Assembly: GCA_050304615.1 (NCBI GenBank)
Contig: JBNLDW010000009.1
Location: forward strand, 124,001-188,000
Source of the DNA: CBFDBF01 sp050304615
GTDB lineage: Bacteria; Pseudomonadota; Gammaproteobacteria; Chromatiales; Chromatiaceae
Direction of reading: 5' to 3'
DNA length: 64,000 bases
The notes under the pieces are model-generated. The model saw only the letters and a program-made list of their open reading frames with translations, did no database searches and was not told where the DNA came from. This document shows, in pieces, positions 18,833 to 26,332 of the stretch (position 1 is its first letter; each line of letters opens with the position of its first letter). The position numbers and the translations under genes are program-made.

Positions 18833-19084
18833 AATTACTTCCCTCTGTCTTCTGAGCGTTCTCGTTATGCCATACCTTGCATACTGAGAAGTATAGATCA
18901 ACAGAAGATGACATCTGCTCTATGGGGGGATAAAGCGGGATCTGAACGGTATTTTGAGAACTATGGCAACAATATTTTATTATCCCACGAATGGGGTAAT
19001 GGGGGCATTTGCCACTGTATGTCTGGCTCGTCTTTGATTGACTCTAGCTTCTCGGTATGTGATGCAAGTGCGTCCGCACAATCT

Positions 19085-19828
19085 TCAATTCCAATTCATC
19101 AACTCAAGATAGACTCTTAGCTGCTCAGCGGTACGGAACTTCTTGGTGATCAGGGATTGCTTGAGACCACAGCAGATATACTTTACTTCTTCCCCATGTT
19201 TCGCATACCGCTTCTGTCCACCCAGGGCATCATAAAAAATCCGTATAAGATTAACTACATCATTTCGTATATTAGATGCACTGGGGTTTCCCCAACAAAA
19301 CATATCCAGCAACTTCAGTTCGAACGTTAACCCGTGTCGTTCTACAATGATATTTTCCGGGTGCAGATCACCATGATATTCACCCTTTTGGTGGATGCAA
19401 CCGATGCCCTTCGCCAGCGCATGTAACAGGTGGACCGCCTGGAATGGAGCCAACCGTTTGCCCGGCTGGCGCTCGAGAAAATCTGACAGTAGTTCGCCGT
19501 GTACATATTCCGAAACCAAAAAAGAGACCGGTATGCCGTTAAACGTAGTCCTTTCCTGGGTGTGATATTGAATGACTATATGGCACCGGCGGAGTTTGTG
19601 CAGTTTTCGGGCATAAAATTTCAGCGCCTTGTCCCGATGGTTACGCTGGGGATAGAAAAACTTTGCGGTTCGCTCAATGCCTGTGGCCGTCTCCTTAATA
19701 AGATATACCTCTCCCTCCCAGCCGGCACCCAAGCGCTCAAGAATTTTGTATTTCCCGGCCAGAACAGCCCCATGCTCAAACCCAAACGCCTTTATGCGGG
19801 GCTTATTCTTGTTATCTATCTTAGGCAT
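19085..19828 (-). CDS. Protein-kinase-like gene
   Basis: 247 residues, soluble. It has a glycine-rich loop (LERLGAGWEGEVYLI), a likely ATP-binding Lys in RTAKFF, a catalytic loop YHGDLHPENII matching HxDxxxxN, and a metal-binding Asp in LKLLDMF, where Phe-Gly of DFG is replaced by Met-Phe. A C-terminal lobe follows. The chain is a bare kinase domain without sensor or membrane part. It could phosphorylate Ser/Thr or a small molecule. A PP2C phosphatase and an FHA protein occur 9 kb away, which would fit a Ser/Thr signalling set, but there is no operon link. Confidence 0.78.
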   Translation of the reverse strand: MPKIDNKNKPRIKAFGFEHGAVLAGKYKILERLGAGWEGEVYLIKETATGIERTAKFFYPQRNHRDKALKFYARKLHKLRRCHIVIQYHTQERTTFNGIPVSFLVSEYVHGELLSDFLERQPGKRLAPFQAVHLLHALAKGIGCIHQKGEYHGDLHPENIIVERHGLTFELKLLDMFCWGNPSASNIRNDVVNLIRIFYDALGGQKRYAKHGEEVKYICCGLKQSLITKKFRTAEQLRVYLELMNWN

Positions 19829-20003
19829 GAACTGACTACCATCAGAGTCCGGACAATCGCCAGTACAACGAGCTTAAAGGCATAGGTAAAGACCCACTAA
19901 GGGGAATTATTTATTTTGGCAATAATAGTCGCAAATTGCCCACATGAGAATCTATTTGATTACCGATTTAACCTCTATTTGTATTGTTTCCACTCAGCTG
20001 TCT

Positions 20004-20927
20004 CTATCCAACAGAACCGGTCAATCTAACCAGGTATATTGCTATCGGCATGCTGACCATAGCAAGCAGGGTCTGACCAGTAATAATAGCTGCCATAAGT
20101 TGTGAATCTCCACCCAATTCACGCGCCAAAATATAGGCTGAAGATGCTGTAGGTAGGCTGGCAATAATCACGATCACTACTGTTACAGATGCCTCTTGCC
20201 CGGTTGCCAGACACAGAATATAAGCCAATGTCGGCATCACAAATAACTTGATGGCCGATGACAAGAAGAACGGGATAGAGGCATGTCTTAGTGCGCCAAT
20301 ATGCACACCTGCACCTACCGCAAGCAGTCCTAGCGGTAGTGCGGCGGCACTTAACAATTCCAGCACAGATATAACCAAACCAGGTAGCTCCCAGCCAAGA
20401 CTATTCCATAGCAGGCCGGCAGCGCAGGCCAAAATCAATGGATTTGTAATGACCATGGTTACAATTGAGCTAACACTTCTCCTGGTATTTCCCCCCATGT
20501 ATGCGAACACAGAGATACACAGCAGATTGATGGCAGGGATCATAACTCCTACTACCATTGCAGCAATGGCTAGCCCATCGTCTCCTAACAATCCATTAAC
20601 CACCGCCAAACCAACATAGGTGTTAAAACGGATTCCACCCTGATACAGGGAGGTAAAGGTAGCTCCTGATATATTAAAAATGTAACCGGTAAAGACAATT
20701 AACATGGTTACAAGTAACAGCATACCAAGCAGCAACAACGTAATGCTGTGCAACTGTACGCCCCATGTCACAGCCGTGCTTAACTTCAGGAACAGTAAGG
20801 ATGGGAACAGTAGATAATAAGTAATACGCTCTGCGCCTCTCCAGAATTCTTCCCCGGGGAACCGTAGATACCTAAGACCTCCACCAAGCAGAATTAATGC
20901 AAAAACAGGAATGAGTGCATTTAACAT
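20004..20927 (-). CDS. AEC-family (auxin efflux carrier) transporter
   Basis: 307 residues with about ten hydrophobic segments arranged as two five-helix halves. It has the family features LIPVFALILLGGGLRY at the N-terminus, NTYVGLAVV in the first half, and the C-terminal LPTASSAYILARELGGD, which matches the conserved signature of the second half. AEC proteins export or import organic anions such as malate; the substrate here is not predictable. It stands next to the repeat-rich island, and repeat A1 begins 34 nt upstream of its start. Confidence 0.88.
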   Translation of the reverse strand: MLNALIPVFALILLGGGLRYLRFPGEEFWRGAERITYYLLFPSLLFLKLSTAVTWGVQLHSITLLLLGMLLLVTMLIVFTGYIFNISGATFTSLYQGGIRFNTYVGLAVVNGLLGDDGLAIAAMVVGVMIPAINLLCISVFAYMGGNTRRSVSSIVTMVITNPLILACAAGLLWNSLGWELPGLVISVLELLSAAALPLGLLAVGAGVHIGALRHASIPFFLSSAIKLFVMPTLAYILCLATGQEASVTVVIVIIASLPTASSAYILARELGGDSQLMAAIITGQTLLAMVSMPIAIYLVRLTGSVG

Positions 20928-20960
20928 ATGGTGTATTACTGCAAGATAATTGAGAGATAA

Positions 20961-21027
20961 TTGGGGTCAGTGTAAAAACTCGTAACTTAAACATATCAGC
21001 TACTAAATAATTTCACACTAACCCCAA
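20961..21027. repeat. Repeat family A, copy 1 (palindromic ends)
   Basis: 67 bp with near-perfect terminal inverted repeats: TTGGGGTCAGTGTAAA on the left and the reverse complement of TTGGGGTTAGTGTGAAA on the right. It lies between the AEC gene and the 150-residue gene. It is nearly the same as the copy at 21649-21715. The GGGGTCAG ends recall REP-type palindromes mobilised by RAYT transposases, but no such transposase is in the window. Confidence 0.85.
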
Positions 21028-21032
21028 ATATC

Positions 21033-21485
21033 TTACTCCCCTATTCCATCTTCTTGATCTGCTACTTGATCGAAAACTAGCTTTTTATCTTTATTTAAAT
21101 ATAATTCTGGGAACAGCAAACATCCAGATTCGATGCCTTTTATTTTTATTATCCGATATAAAAGTCCATGCACCCTTTTGAAACCCGCAAATATTATTTG
21201 GCTTACAGGAATATATAACCCTTTCATAATCAGAGAAAAAGGGAATATATATCTAATAAATAACCCCTGGCTTGAAACACCTAGTTTAGCATTACTCAAA
21301 AAAACTTTATTGCGTCCATACTGCTCTACAATAAAAGGCGTCCATTTAAGTTTCTCGATCCCCTCACTGTTTTCCATAGAGAACCTAGTCGACAACTCAC
21401 CTAAAACACCACCTTTCGAATATTTATAAATAACTAATGCAGGCACCATCAAAATTATAATTAATGTTATTAATTCAACAATCAT
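21033..21485 (-). CDS. Hypothetical protein with one membrane helix
   Basis: 150 residues: an N-terminal membrane helix (LITLIIILMVPALVIY), then a cytoplasmic or periplasmic domain with strand-rich stretches (VFLSNAKLGVSSQGLFIRYIFPF) reminiscent of PH/GRAM-like folds, and an acidic end. No family recognised. Base composition is clearly more A/T-rich than the surrounding core genes. It is framed by repeat A1 on its 3' side and repeat B1 on its 5' side, and it shares strand with the three cassette genes to its right, so it may be part of the same acquired island. Confidence 0.6.
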   Translation of the reverse strand: MIVELITLIIILMVPALVIYKYSKGGVLGELSTRFSMENSEGIEKLKWTPFIVEQYGRNKVFLSNAKLGVSSQGLFIRYIFPFSLIMKGLYIPVSQIIFAGFKRVHGLLYRIIKIKGIESGCLLFPELYLNKDKKLVFDQVADQEDGIGE

Positions 21486-21520
21486 ATTGTTTTTACTGAT
21501 GTGTAATAAATGGAGTAATA

Positions 21521-21595
21521 AATGGGGTCAGAGAGCAATTAACGCTAATATTTACGGGTTCTAATATTAGAAACAATTGCTCTCTGACCCGGTTT
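21521..21595. repeat. Repeat family B, copy 1 (75-bp double-stem hairpin)
   Basis: An outer stem of 16 bp (GGGTCAGAGAGCAATT with its complement) and an inner stem CTAATATT/AATATTAG enclose a 10-base loop; short unpaired AACG and AAAC lie between the stems. All 75 bases are identical to 22591-22665. In single strand it would fold almost end to end. Confidence 0.9.
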
Positions 21596-21601
21596 ATTCC
21601 T

Positions 21602-21632
21602 CAGCTACTAAATAATTTTACACTGACCCCAA
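21602..21632. repeat. Repeat family A, right half only
   Basis: Starts at CAGCTACTAAATAATTTTAC and ends in GACCCCAAA, matching the right half of copies 1 and 3; the left half is missing and repeat B1 lies in its place. This looks like a family A copy interrupted or truncated by B1. Confidence 0.75.
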
Positions 21633-21648
21633 ATATCTATGGAAATAA

Positions 21649-21715
21649 TTGGGGCCAGTGTAATAACTCGTAACTTAAACATATCAGCTACCGAATAATT
21701 TCACACTAACCCCAA
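21649..21715. repeat. Repeat family A, copy 3 (palindromic ends)
   Basis: 67 bp starting TTGGGGCCAGTGTAA and ending TCACACTAACCCCAA; it differs from copy 1 at only a few positions. It sits 16 nt after the half copy, so the region 21521-21715 is a B, half-A, A tandem. Together with the attC-like site it fills the 341-nt gap between the two hypothetical genes. Confidence 0.85.
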
Positions 21716-21797
21716 ATATCTATCCGAGCGTCATAATAAAATCTGTAGTTGAGCATAGTAGGCCAAAAAAGAATTTTAATTGCTTCATTGTTTATCC

Positions 21798-21857
21798 CTA
21801 TAACGTTTCCCATAAGCCGTGCAGGTTTATTGCGTCGGCTTGATGGGCTGGTTAGGC
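21798..21857 (-). other. Integron attC-like recombination site (site 2)
   Basis: Read on the minus strand it begins with GCCTAAC, a perfect RYYYAAC core. Inner arms CCCATCAAGCCG and CGGCTTATGGG follow; they pair with one extra unpaired base, a hallmark of attC. It ends in GTTATAG (degenerate GTTRRRY; the GTT is kept). Length is 60 bp. The TAA stop of the 246-residue gene lies inside the site, as is usual for cassette genes. Confidence 0.82.
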
Positions 21858-22567
21858 CCTTTCTTTGCTTCGGCTATAACAACCTTTAGTTTATCTTGGA
21901 CGGCAGGCGGCTGTTTCTTTATTTCACTTTCACAGATAGCCATTACTTTCTTATGCTGCTCAGCATTTGATGTTAGTGACCATCTTGCTGCCCCAGCTAC
22001 AAGCAGCTTGTGTGTTTCTCCTTTAACATCAAGCCAAGGAAGTGCTTCCATGATTCTTGCTACGGGTTCTGTATTACCAGTAGCCATAAAGTTTCCCCAC
22101 AGTGCATCCAAAACCCATGAGCCTTGTTCTAGGGGGATTTGGTGAATTTCTATCGGTGACCCTTGGTAAAGGTAATTAAACCGCTTCTCAAGTACCGGCC
22201 TTTTTTCTAGTATGGCGTATACACTTTTCTTCGAATTCGGGAGATTAGCGTACCAAAGACCGAGAACAACAACACCATATGACGAATCATTTAGTGAGCT
22301 TAGATTATTTATCCATGAACTCACCTTACTAGGATTGTTCTTGAAGACTCCCGCAAGGAAACCAAAGATTGGCGGGTATGCTTTACCATTATCTAAAAAA
22401 CCACTTTCGCTCATGTAGCGAACAGCTTGGACAATATTCTCCGGTTTAGGATCAAGGTAATAATAAGTCAGCCACTTACTAAATTCTTCCTGTGATTTAA
22501 ATTCTGTTTCTGAACTCACAATCCCAGAAAATACAATCAATATTATAAATAAAGTGTTCCGTAGCAT
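21827..22567 (-). CDS. Cassette-borne exported hypothetical protein
   Basis: 246 residues with a signal peptide (TLFIILIVFSGIVSS). The mature part is helical, with repeated motifs that suggest a helical-repeat fold (KWLTYYYLDPKPENIVQAV, GFLAGVFKNNPSKVSSWIN, LWYANLPNSKKSVYAILEK). Family not recognised. The last residues NQPIKPTQ are encoded by the attC-like site itself, and the stop lies in it, so this is very likely the gene of a mobile cassette. Repeat B2 lies 24 nt upstream of its start codon, where an upstream cassette boundary would be expected. A weak AGGAAA precedes the ATG. Confidence 0.72.
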   Translation of the reverse strand: MLRNTLFIILIVFSGIVSSETEFKSQEEFSKWLTYYYLDPKPENIVQAVRYMSESGFLDNGKAYPPIFGFLAGVFKNNPSKVSSWINNLSSLNDSSYGVVVLGLWYANLPNSKKSVYAILEKRPVLEKRFNYLYQGSPIEIHQIPLEQGSWVLDALWGNFMATGNTEPVARIMEALPWLDVKGETHKLLVAGAARWSLTSNAEQHKKVMAICESEIKKQPPAVQDKLKVVIAEAKKGPNQPIKPTQ

Positions 22568-22590
22568 ATCTTTCCTAAATTAATGAAATT

Positions 22591-22665
22591 AATGGGGTCA
22601 GAGAGCAATTAACGCTAATATTTACGGGTTCTAATATTAGAAACAATTGCTCTCTGACCCGGTTT
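22591..22665. repeat. Repeat family B, copy 2 (identical to copy 1)
   Basis: 75 bases identical to 21521-21595, same orientation, 1070 bp apart, between the 246- and 206-residue genes. A further TCTGACCCC stub follows at about 22676. Perfect identity in an otherwise non-conserved region implies recent duplication or selection on the hairpin. Confidence 0.9.
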
Positions 22666-22693
22666 GTTCAAGGGCTCTGACCCCTGTAATTTT

Positions 22694-23314
22694 TTACTTA
22701 CAGCTACAACCGCAGTTACAAAGCTTTGGTGTTTCATTGTTTTCAATTAGTGTAATCCATTGACTCACACACCCATCATCCATTTCCCAAAACTGAGAAA
22801 TTGAATGCAGGTAGCTTAAAACAGCATCTCTTTCCCCAGTTATCAATAACTCATTCGCCAGTTTCAGATCTGGGCCAAATGTATCGAGTTGAGGCGAACC
22901 TTTACTTTTTGCTGATTCTAAAAGGTATTCCTTTGCCTTTTCTGTATCTCCATCTTTTAAACTTAACCTCCCTAGCACCATATTTGAATTGTGAATAGAA
23001 TTCCCATAATTCCAATCGTTTTTGTGATTGCTAGCTAACGAAAGTGACTCTTTTGAATATGCTTTTGCTTTTTCGTAGTCTTCAATCTCGTATGCTAATT
23101 CGGCAGCATTATCTAGCCATGCCCATCTGCTATATTCATCCTCGTTTAAGATATTTTCTAATAATTCCATTTTCTTACTTGGATCTTTTTCATCCAAATA
23201 GGCTTGGGTAACAGGGTCTGCCTCATAAAAGTACACTGCATAAACATATAAGCCAACATAAGCCAGTATTGGTATGGCAATTACGATAAGTATTGATAGT
23301 GCGATCTTTTTCAT
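22694..23314 (-). CDS. Cassette-borne membrane-anchored TPR-like protein with Cys-rich tail
   Basis: 206 residues: an N-terminal membrane anchor (IALSILIVIAIPILAYVGLYVYAVY), then helices with TPR-like spacing (YSRWAWLDNAAELAYEIEDY, KAKAYSKESLSLASNHKNDW, MVLGRLSLKDGDTEKAKEYL). The C-terminus is CNCGCSCK, a dense Cys cluster that could bind metal or be modified. The ATG lies immediately after the attC-like site (GTTAACCC then ATG), leaving no room for a separate leader, so translation must use signals within the site or be leaderless. No attC was found on its 3' side; repeat B2 is there instead. Family not recognised. Confidence 0.68.
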   Translation of the reverse strand: MKKIALSILIVIAIPILAYVGLYVYAVYFYEADPVTQAYLDEKDPSKKMELLENILNEDEYSRWAWLDNAAELAYEIEDYEKAKAYSKESLSLASNHKNDWNYGNSIHNSNMVLGRLSLKDGDTEKAKEYLLESAKSKGSPQLDTFGPDLKLANELLITGERDAVLSYLHSISQFWEMDDGCVSQWITLIENNETPKLCNCGCSCK

Positions 23315-23315
23315 G

Positions 23316-23393
23316 GGTTAACGTTGTATTAAGTGGCCGAGCGTCAGCGCGGTCCGAGTAAGCAAAGCGAACGATTTAAATACATTGTTAGGC
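23316..23393 (-). other. Integron attC-like recombination site (site 1)
   Basis: Minus strand: a perfect GCCTAAC core at 23393-23387, outer arms AACAATGTATTTAAAT and the complement of AACGTTGTATTAAGTG, a variable GC-rich middle, and the terminal core GTTAACC, one base off GTTRRRY. Length is 78 bp. The TAA stop of the 152-residue gene is part of GCCTAAC, and the next gene's ATG follows 1 nt beyond the other end. Size, symmetry and gene placement all fit attC. Confidence 0.82.
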
Positions 23394-23846
23394 ATATGGT
23401 GGGCCTGTTGGCGTTATTCGACTGACACCTTGGACGCCCATGCATCGAAACATAAGAAGCGGCTCGTTATCTGGCCCATTGCTGAAGCGGACGTGCACGT
23501 ATGGTGGCAACGGCGTAACTCCATCATTATCAAAGCAGCGTTCTTCATAGAAAAACTCAAGATCATAAATCATAGGACATCCAAGTCCGGGGCCGGAGTA
23601 TCTTACCTGGTCGCAATCTCGGAATTTCATCCTAAGTATCGCATAAGGCATCTCCCCTTTCGGTCCAAGAATGCCAATTGATATATCGATTACCGGGCCA
23701 ATCCAAATATTATCATCGGGCCGAAGGTCGCCGCTCCAGATAGATGTCGTATAGATCTCCGCATCGTGAAATGATGGCCATTCGCCACCCGACTCTAAGA
23801 GAACCACCCCATTCTCGATGTCTTCGCTTGGATTGAATTCCTTCAT
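23388..23846 (-). CDS. Cassette-borne small protein (possibly immunity-protein-like)
   Basis: 152 residues, soluble, acidic, rich in aromatic residues. It has the motif EWPSFHDAEI near residue 25, a central strand-rich part (YAILRMKFRDCDQVRYSGPG) and a C-terminal VHVRFSNGPDNEPLLMF. The WPSFHDAEI wording recalls proteins classed as Imm50-like immunity proteins; I could not check this. The stop codon lies in attC site 1 and a GTTAGGC core sits 2 nt upstream of the ATG, so the gene fills a complete cassette of about 460 bp bounded by core sites on both sides. Confidence 0.72.
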   Translation of the reverse strand: MKEFNPSEDIENGVVLLESGGEWPSFHDAEIYTTSIWSGDLRPDDNIWIGPVIDISIGILGPKGEMPYAILRMKFRDCDQVRYSGPGLGCPMIYDLEFFYEERCFDNDGVTPLPPYVHVRFSNGPDNEPLLMFRCMGVQGVSRITPTGPPYA

Positions 23847-23848
23847 TT

Positions 23849-23855
23849 GCCTAAC
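23849..23855 (-). other. Isolated integron core site at the 5' edge of the cassette array
   Basis: GTTAGGC on the minus strand, a perfect GTTRRRY, directly before the first cassette gene. The sequence on its other side has only weak dyad symmetry (a CTAAC near 23897 could be the opposite core), so it may be what is left of an attI or of a degraded attC. Confidence 0.5.
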
Positions 23856-24193
23856 AGGTGATTATGCGATACGCACTGATATTAGAATATACGACAGTTA
23901 GTACTAACCAGGTTCTCTTTCAAGCGCATCATTTATCCCAGTAGCCAGTGAACCGCAACTTAGCACGGCTGATTATGAATATATCCCGCTACACCAGGGA
24001 GGGGGCACGTGAGACAGCCTTCCTGCTGTTTGTGGGGTTTGTTCCTTTTCTGGTTATACCCTATCAGGTTAACCACACATTATTCCAGTGATTTATACTG
24101 CTCGGCGCGGTCAGGTGACCGGCCCCGATATACAACGATAGCTAGCTGGGTGCCAGTGTGGTTGAAAACAGCAGAGAATTAGTGGAGTATTTT
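23856..24193. other. Gap between cassette array and trhP, no gene seen
   Basis: About 340 nt. A perfect 12-bp palindrome GTTAGTACTAAC lies near 23897-23908. The rest shows no open frame with a recognisable product. In a complete integron the integrase gene would be expected here, pointing away from the cassettes, and none is present. The end of the gap should hold the trhP promoter; no strong consensus was found. Confidence 0.5.
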
Positions 24194-25507
24194 GTGGTGG
24201 ATTCAAAAAACAAACAGAGGAGAGGGTCTCCTGAATTGCTCTCTCCCGCCGGTACCCTTAAGGGTATGCGTTACGCCCTGGCCTATGGGGCAGACGCAGT
24301 CTATGCCGGGTTGCCTCGCTATAGTCTGCGGGTACGCAACAATGATTTTCTTGGAGATAACCTGCGGCAGGGCATAACCGAGGCGCAGTCGCAGGGCAAA
24401 CGCTTCTATCTCACCTGTAATCTACTGCCCCACGGGCGCAAGCTACGCAGCTTTATTGCCGATATAGATCCGGTTGTTGCCATGGGGCCAGATGCACTAA
24501 TACTGTCTGACCCTGGAGTGATAATGTTGGCACGGGAGCGTTGGCCGGATATGCCGCTGCATCTATCGGTGCAGGCCAATACGGTGAATGCGGCAGCGGT
24601 AAAGTTCTGGCAAAAGATCGGGTTGCAGCGGGTAATCTTGTCGCGGGAGCTATCTCTGGATGAGATTGCCGAGATCCGTCAGGAGTGTCCGGATATGGAG
24701 CTGGAGGTGTTTGTACACGGCGCACTCTGTATCGCCTATTCCGGGCGCTGTCTCCTATCTGGATATTTCAACCACCGGGATGCCAACCAGGGGGCCTGTA
24801 GCAACTCCTGCCGCTGGGAGTACAAACTGGGGGAGGAGGGCGCTGCTATCTCTCAGTCTGGGCATTCGCGCCACCCAGAGGCAGATGGCACCTTTTTGCT
24901 GGAGGAGCGGGAGCGGCCGGGTGAGTTTCTGCCGATCGATGAGGATGAGCATGGAACCTACATCATGAACTCGAAGGATCTGCGGGCGGTTGAGCATGTC
25001 CAGCGGTTAGTAGATATAGGTATAGATAGTTTGAAGATAGAGGGGCGTACCAAGTCATACTACTATGCCGCCCGTACCACCCAGGTCTATCGTCGGGCCA
25101 TTGATGATGCGGTAGCTGGAAACCCCTTCCGCCCGGAGCTTATGACCGAGCTGGACGGGTTGGCTAATCGCGGTTATACCGACGGTTTTTATCAGCGCCA
25201 CTCTAGTGAGGAGTTGCAGAACTACCGCCATAATAGCTCTGAGAGCAGTCGCCAGATCTTTGTAGGTGAGGTACTAGAGCAGGATCCTGCCACCGGTATG
25301 GCACTGGTGGAGGTGAAGAACAAGTTTGCCCCCGGCGATGAGTTGCAACTGCTCTCTCCGGATGGCGACCATGGGTTGCGGTTACAATCTATGGAGGACA
25401 GCCACGGCAAGGCGACAGACGAAGCCACAGGAAGCGGCCGCCAGGTACGGATTAAACTACCCATACTGAAAAATGCATCTATGGGGTTGATAATCAAATA
25501 TCTTTAG
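24194..25507 (+). CDS. trhP: U32-family tRNA 5-hydroxyuridine synthase subunit TrhP (YegQ)
   Basis: 437 residues from GTG 24194, chosen because GGAG lies 6 nt upstream and the homologous core (PELLSPAGTLKGMRYALAYG) begins soon after; a GTG at 24158 is also open. The N-terminal U32 barrel keeps the motif YSGRCLLSGYF followed by NQGACSNSCRWEY, whose cysteines are thought to bind an Fe-S cluster. TrhP takes part in prephenate-dependent hydroxylation of U34 in tRNA. It is followed after 15 nt by an NlpC/P60 lipoprotein gene on the same strand. The C-terminal domain (VGEVLEQDPATGMALVEVKN) is the OB-like part of the family. Confidence 0.92.
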   Translation: MVDSKNKQRRGSPELLSPAGTLKGMRYALAYGADAVYAGLPRYSLRVRNNDFLGDNLRQGITEAQSQGKRFYLTCNLLPHGRKLRSFIADIDPVVAMGPDALILSDPGVIMLARERWPDMPLHLSVQANTVNAAAVKFWQKIGLQRVILSRELSLDEIAEIRQECPDMELEVFVHGALCIAYSGRCLLSGYFNHRDANQGACSNSCRWEYKLGEEGAAISQSGHSRHPEADGTFLLEERERPGEFLPIDEDEHGTYIMNSKDLRAVEHVQRLVDIGIDSLKIEGRTKSYYYAARTTQVYRRAIDDAVAGNPFRPELMTELDGLANRGYTDGFYQRHSSEELQNYRHNSSESSRQIFVGEVLEQDPATGMALVEVKNKFAPGDELQLLSPDGDHGLRLQSMEDSHGKATDEATGSGRQVRIKLPILKNASMGLIIKYL

Positions 25508-25522
25508 TTGAGGGTGCCTAGA

Positions 25523-26032
25523 ATGCGATCACTGTCCAATCTGTCATCTCTGATACTGCTATCTTCAATGCTGTTGTTGGCTGGCTGCGGTGGCCTTGGA
25601 TGGTATGACGATGGGGCGGAGTATCACTATCTGGCGAACCATGTTGATCTCAACGACAGCCGTCGGGTACAGGCCATCCTCTACTCCCAGCTACGCGAGT
25701 GGCATGGTGTACCCTACCGCAATGGCGGTCTCTCAAAACGGGGGGTGGACTGCTCGGGTTTTGTCTATCTGACCTTCGGCACCCGTCTCGGCATCCGTCT
25801 GCCGCGTTCCACTGGCGGCCAGGCATCAATCGGCAGGAATATCAGGCAGAGTTCATTGCGGCCTGGAGATCTGGTCTTCTTCAATACCGGCTGGAAGGTT
25901 AGGCATGTCGGTATCTACCTGGGTGGCCGGAAGTTTATCCATGCCTCTACCAGCAGGGGGGTGATGGCCTCCAGCCTGGACAACCGCTACTGGTCACAAC
26001 ACTACTGGAAGTCGGAGCGAATTGGACCGTAG
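25523..26032 (+). CDS. NlpC/P60-family lipoprotein peptidase
   Basis: 169 residues from ATG 25523, with GAGGG 9 nt upstream. It has a lipoprotein signal with lipobox LLLAGC, so Cys after the signal is lipidated. The NlpC/P60 domain has the catalytic Cys in GVDCSGFVYLTF, the His in VRHVGIYLG and a third polar residue in FIHAST. Such enzymes cut peptidoglycan stem peptides (Spr/MepS type). Size and layout fit the short single-domain class. It is in line with trhP but the functional link is not obvious. Confidence 0.92.
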   Translation: MRSLSNLSSLILLSSMLLLAGCGGLGWYDDGAEYHYLANHVDLNDSRRVQAILYSQLREWHGVPYRNGGLSKRGVDCSGFVYLTFGTRLGIRLPRSTGGQASIGRNIRQSSLRPGDLVFFNTGWKVRHVGIYLGGRKFIHASTSRGVMASSLDNRYWSQHYWKSERIGP

Positions 26033-26254
26033 ATGGGCCAGGAATCGATAAAAAGGTTGTGCCAATAAGCAGTTATATACACAAGGTGGAATTTACCCCT
26101 GGTGGTTCTGCTGTATTTAGCTTGAGGTGCTAATTATCTTTCTAGTAATACGATGTAATCTATTGAATTATAGTGAAAAAATGCCAATGTACAAAAAATA
26201 CACAATTTATATTAGATTGTACGGTGATGCGGTCTAGGGTCGAGTTTCCGCTCT

Positions 26255-26275
26255 TTATACACAACTTTATCCACA
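26255..26275 (+). promoter_or_regulatory. Tandem DnaA boxes upstream of ogt
   Basis: TTATACACA at 26255-26263 and TTATCCACA at 26267-26275 both match TTATNCACA exactly, spaced 12 bp start to start; a one-mismatch copy lies near 26072. The 300-nt gap 26033-26332 is A/T-rich between about 26140 and 26220 and holds no gene. A short dyad CACAG..CTGTG follows the boxes. Confidence 0.55.
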
Positions 26276-26332
26276 GTTTCTGTGGAAAGATTGCAGATCT
26301 GTTTCAACTATACAGTGTAGCCATGGAGGGAT

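Noticed and set aside
20004..23846. Genomic defence island
   Set aside because: None of the genes shows a known nuclease, helicase, TIR or toxin-antitoxin motif; the integron-cassette reading explains the layout better.
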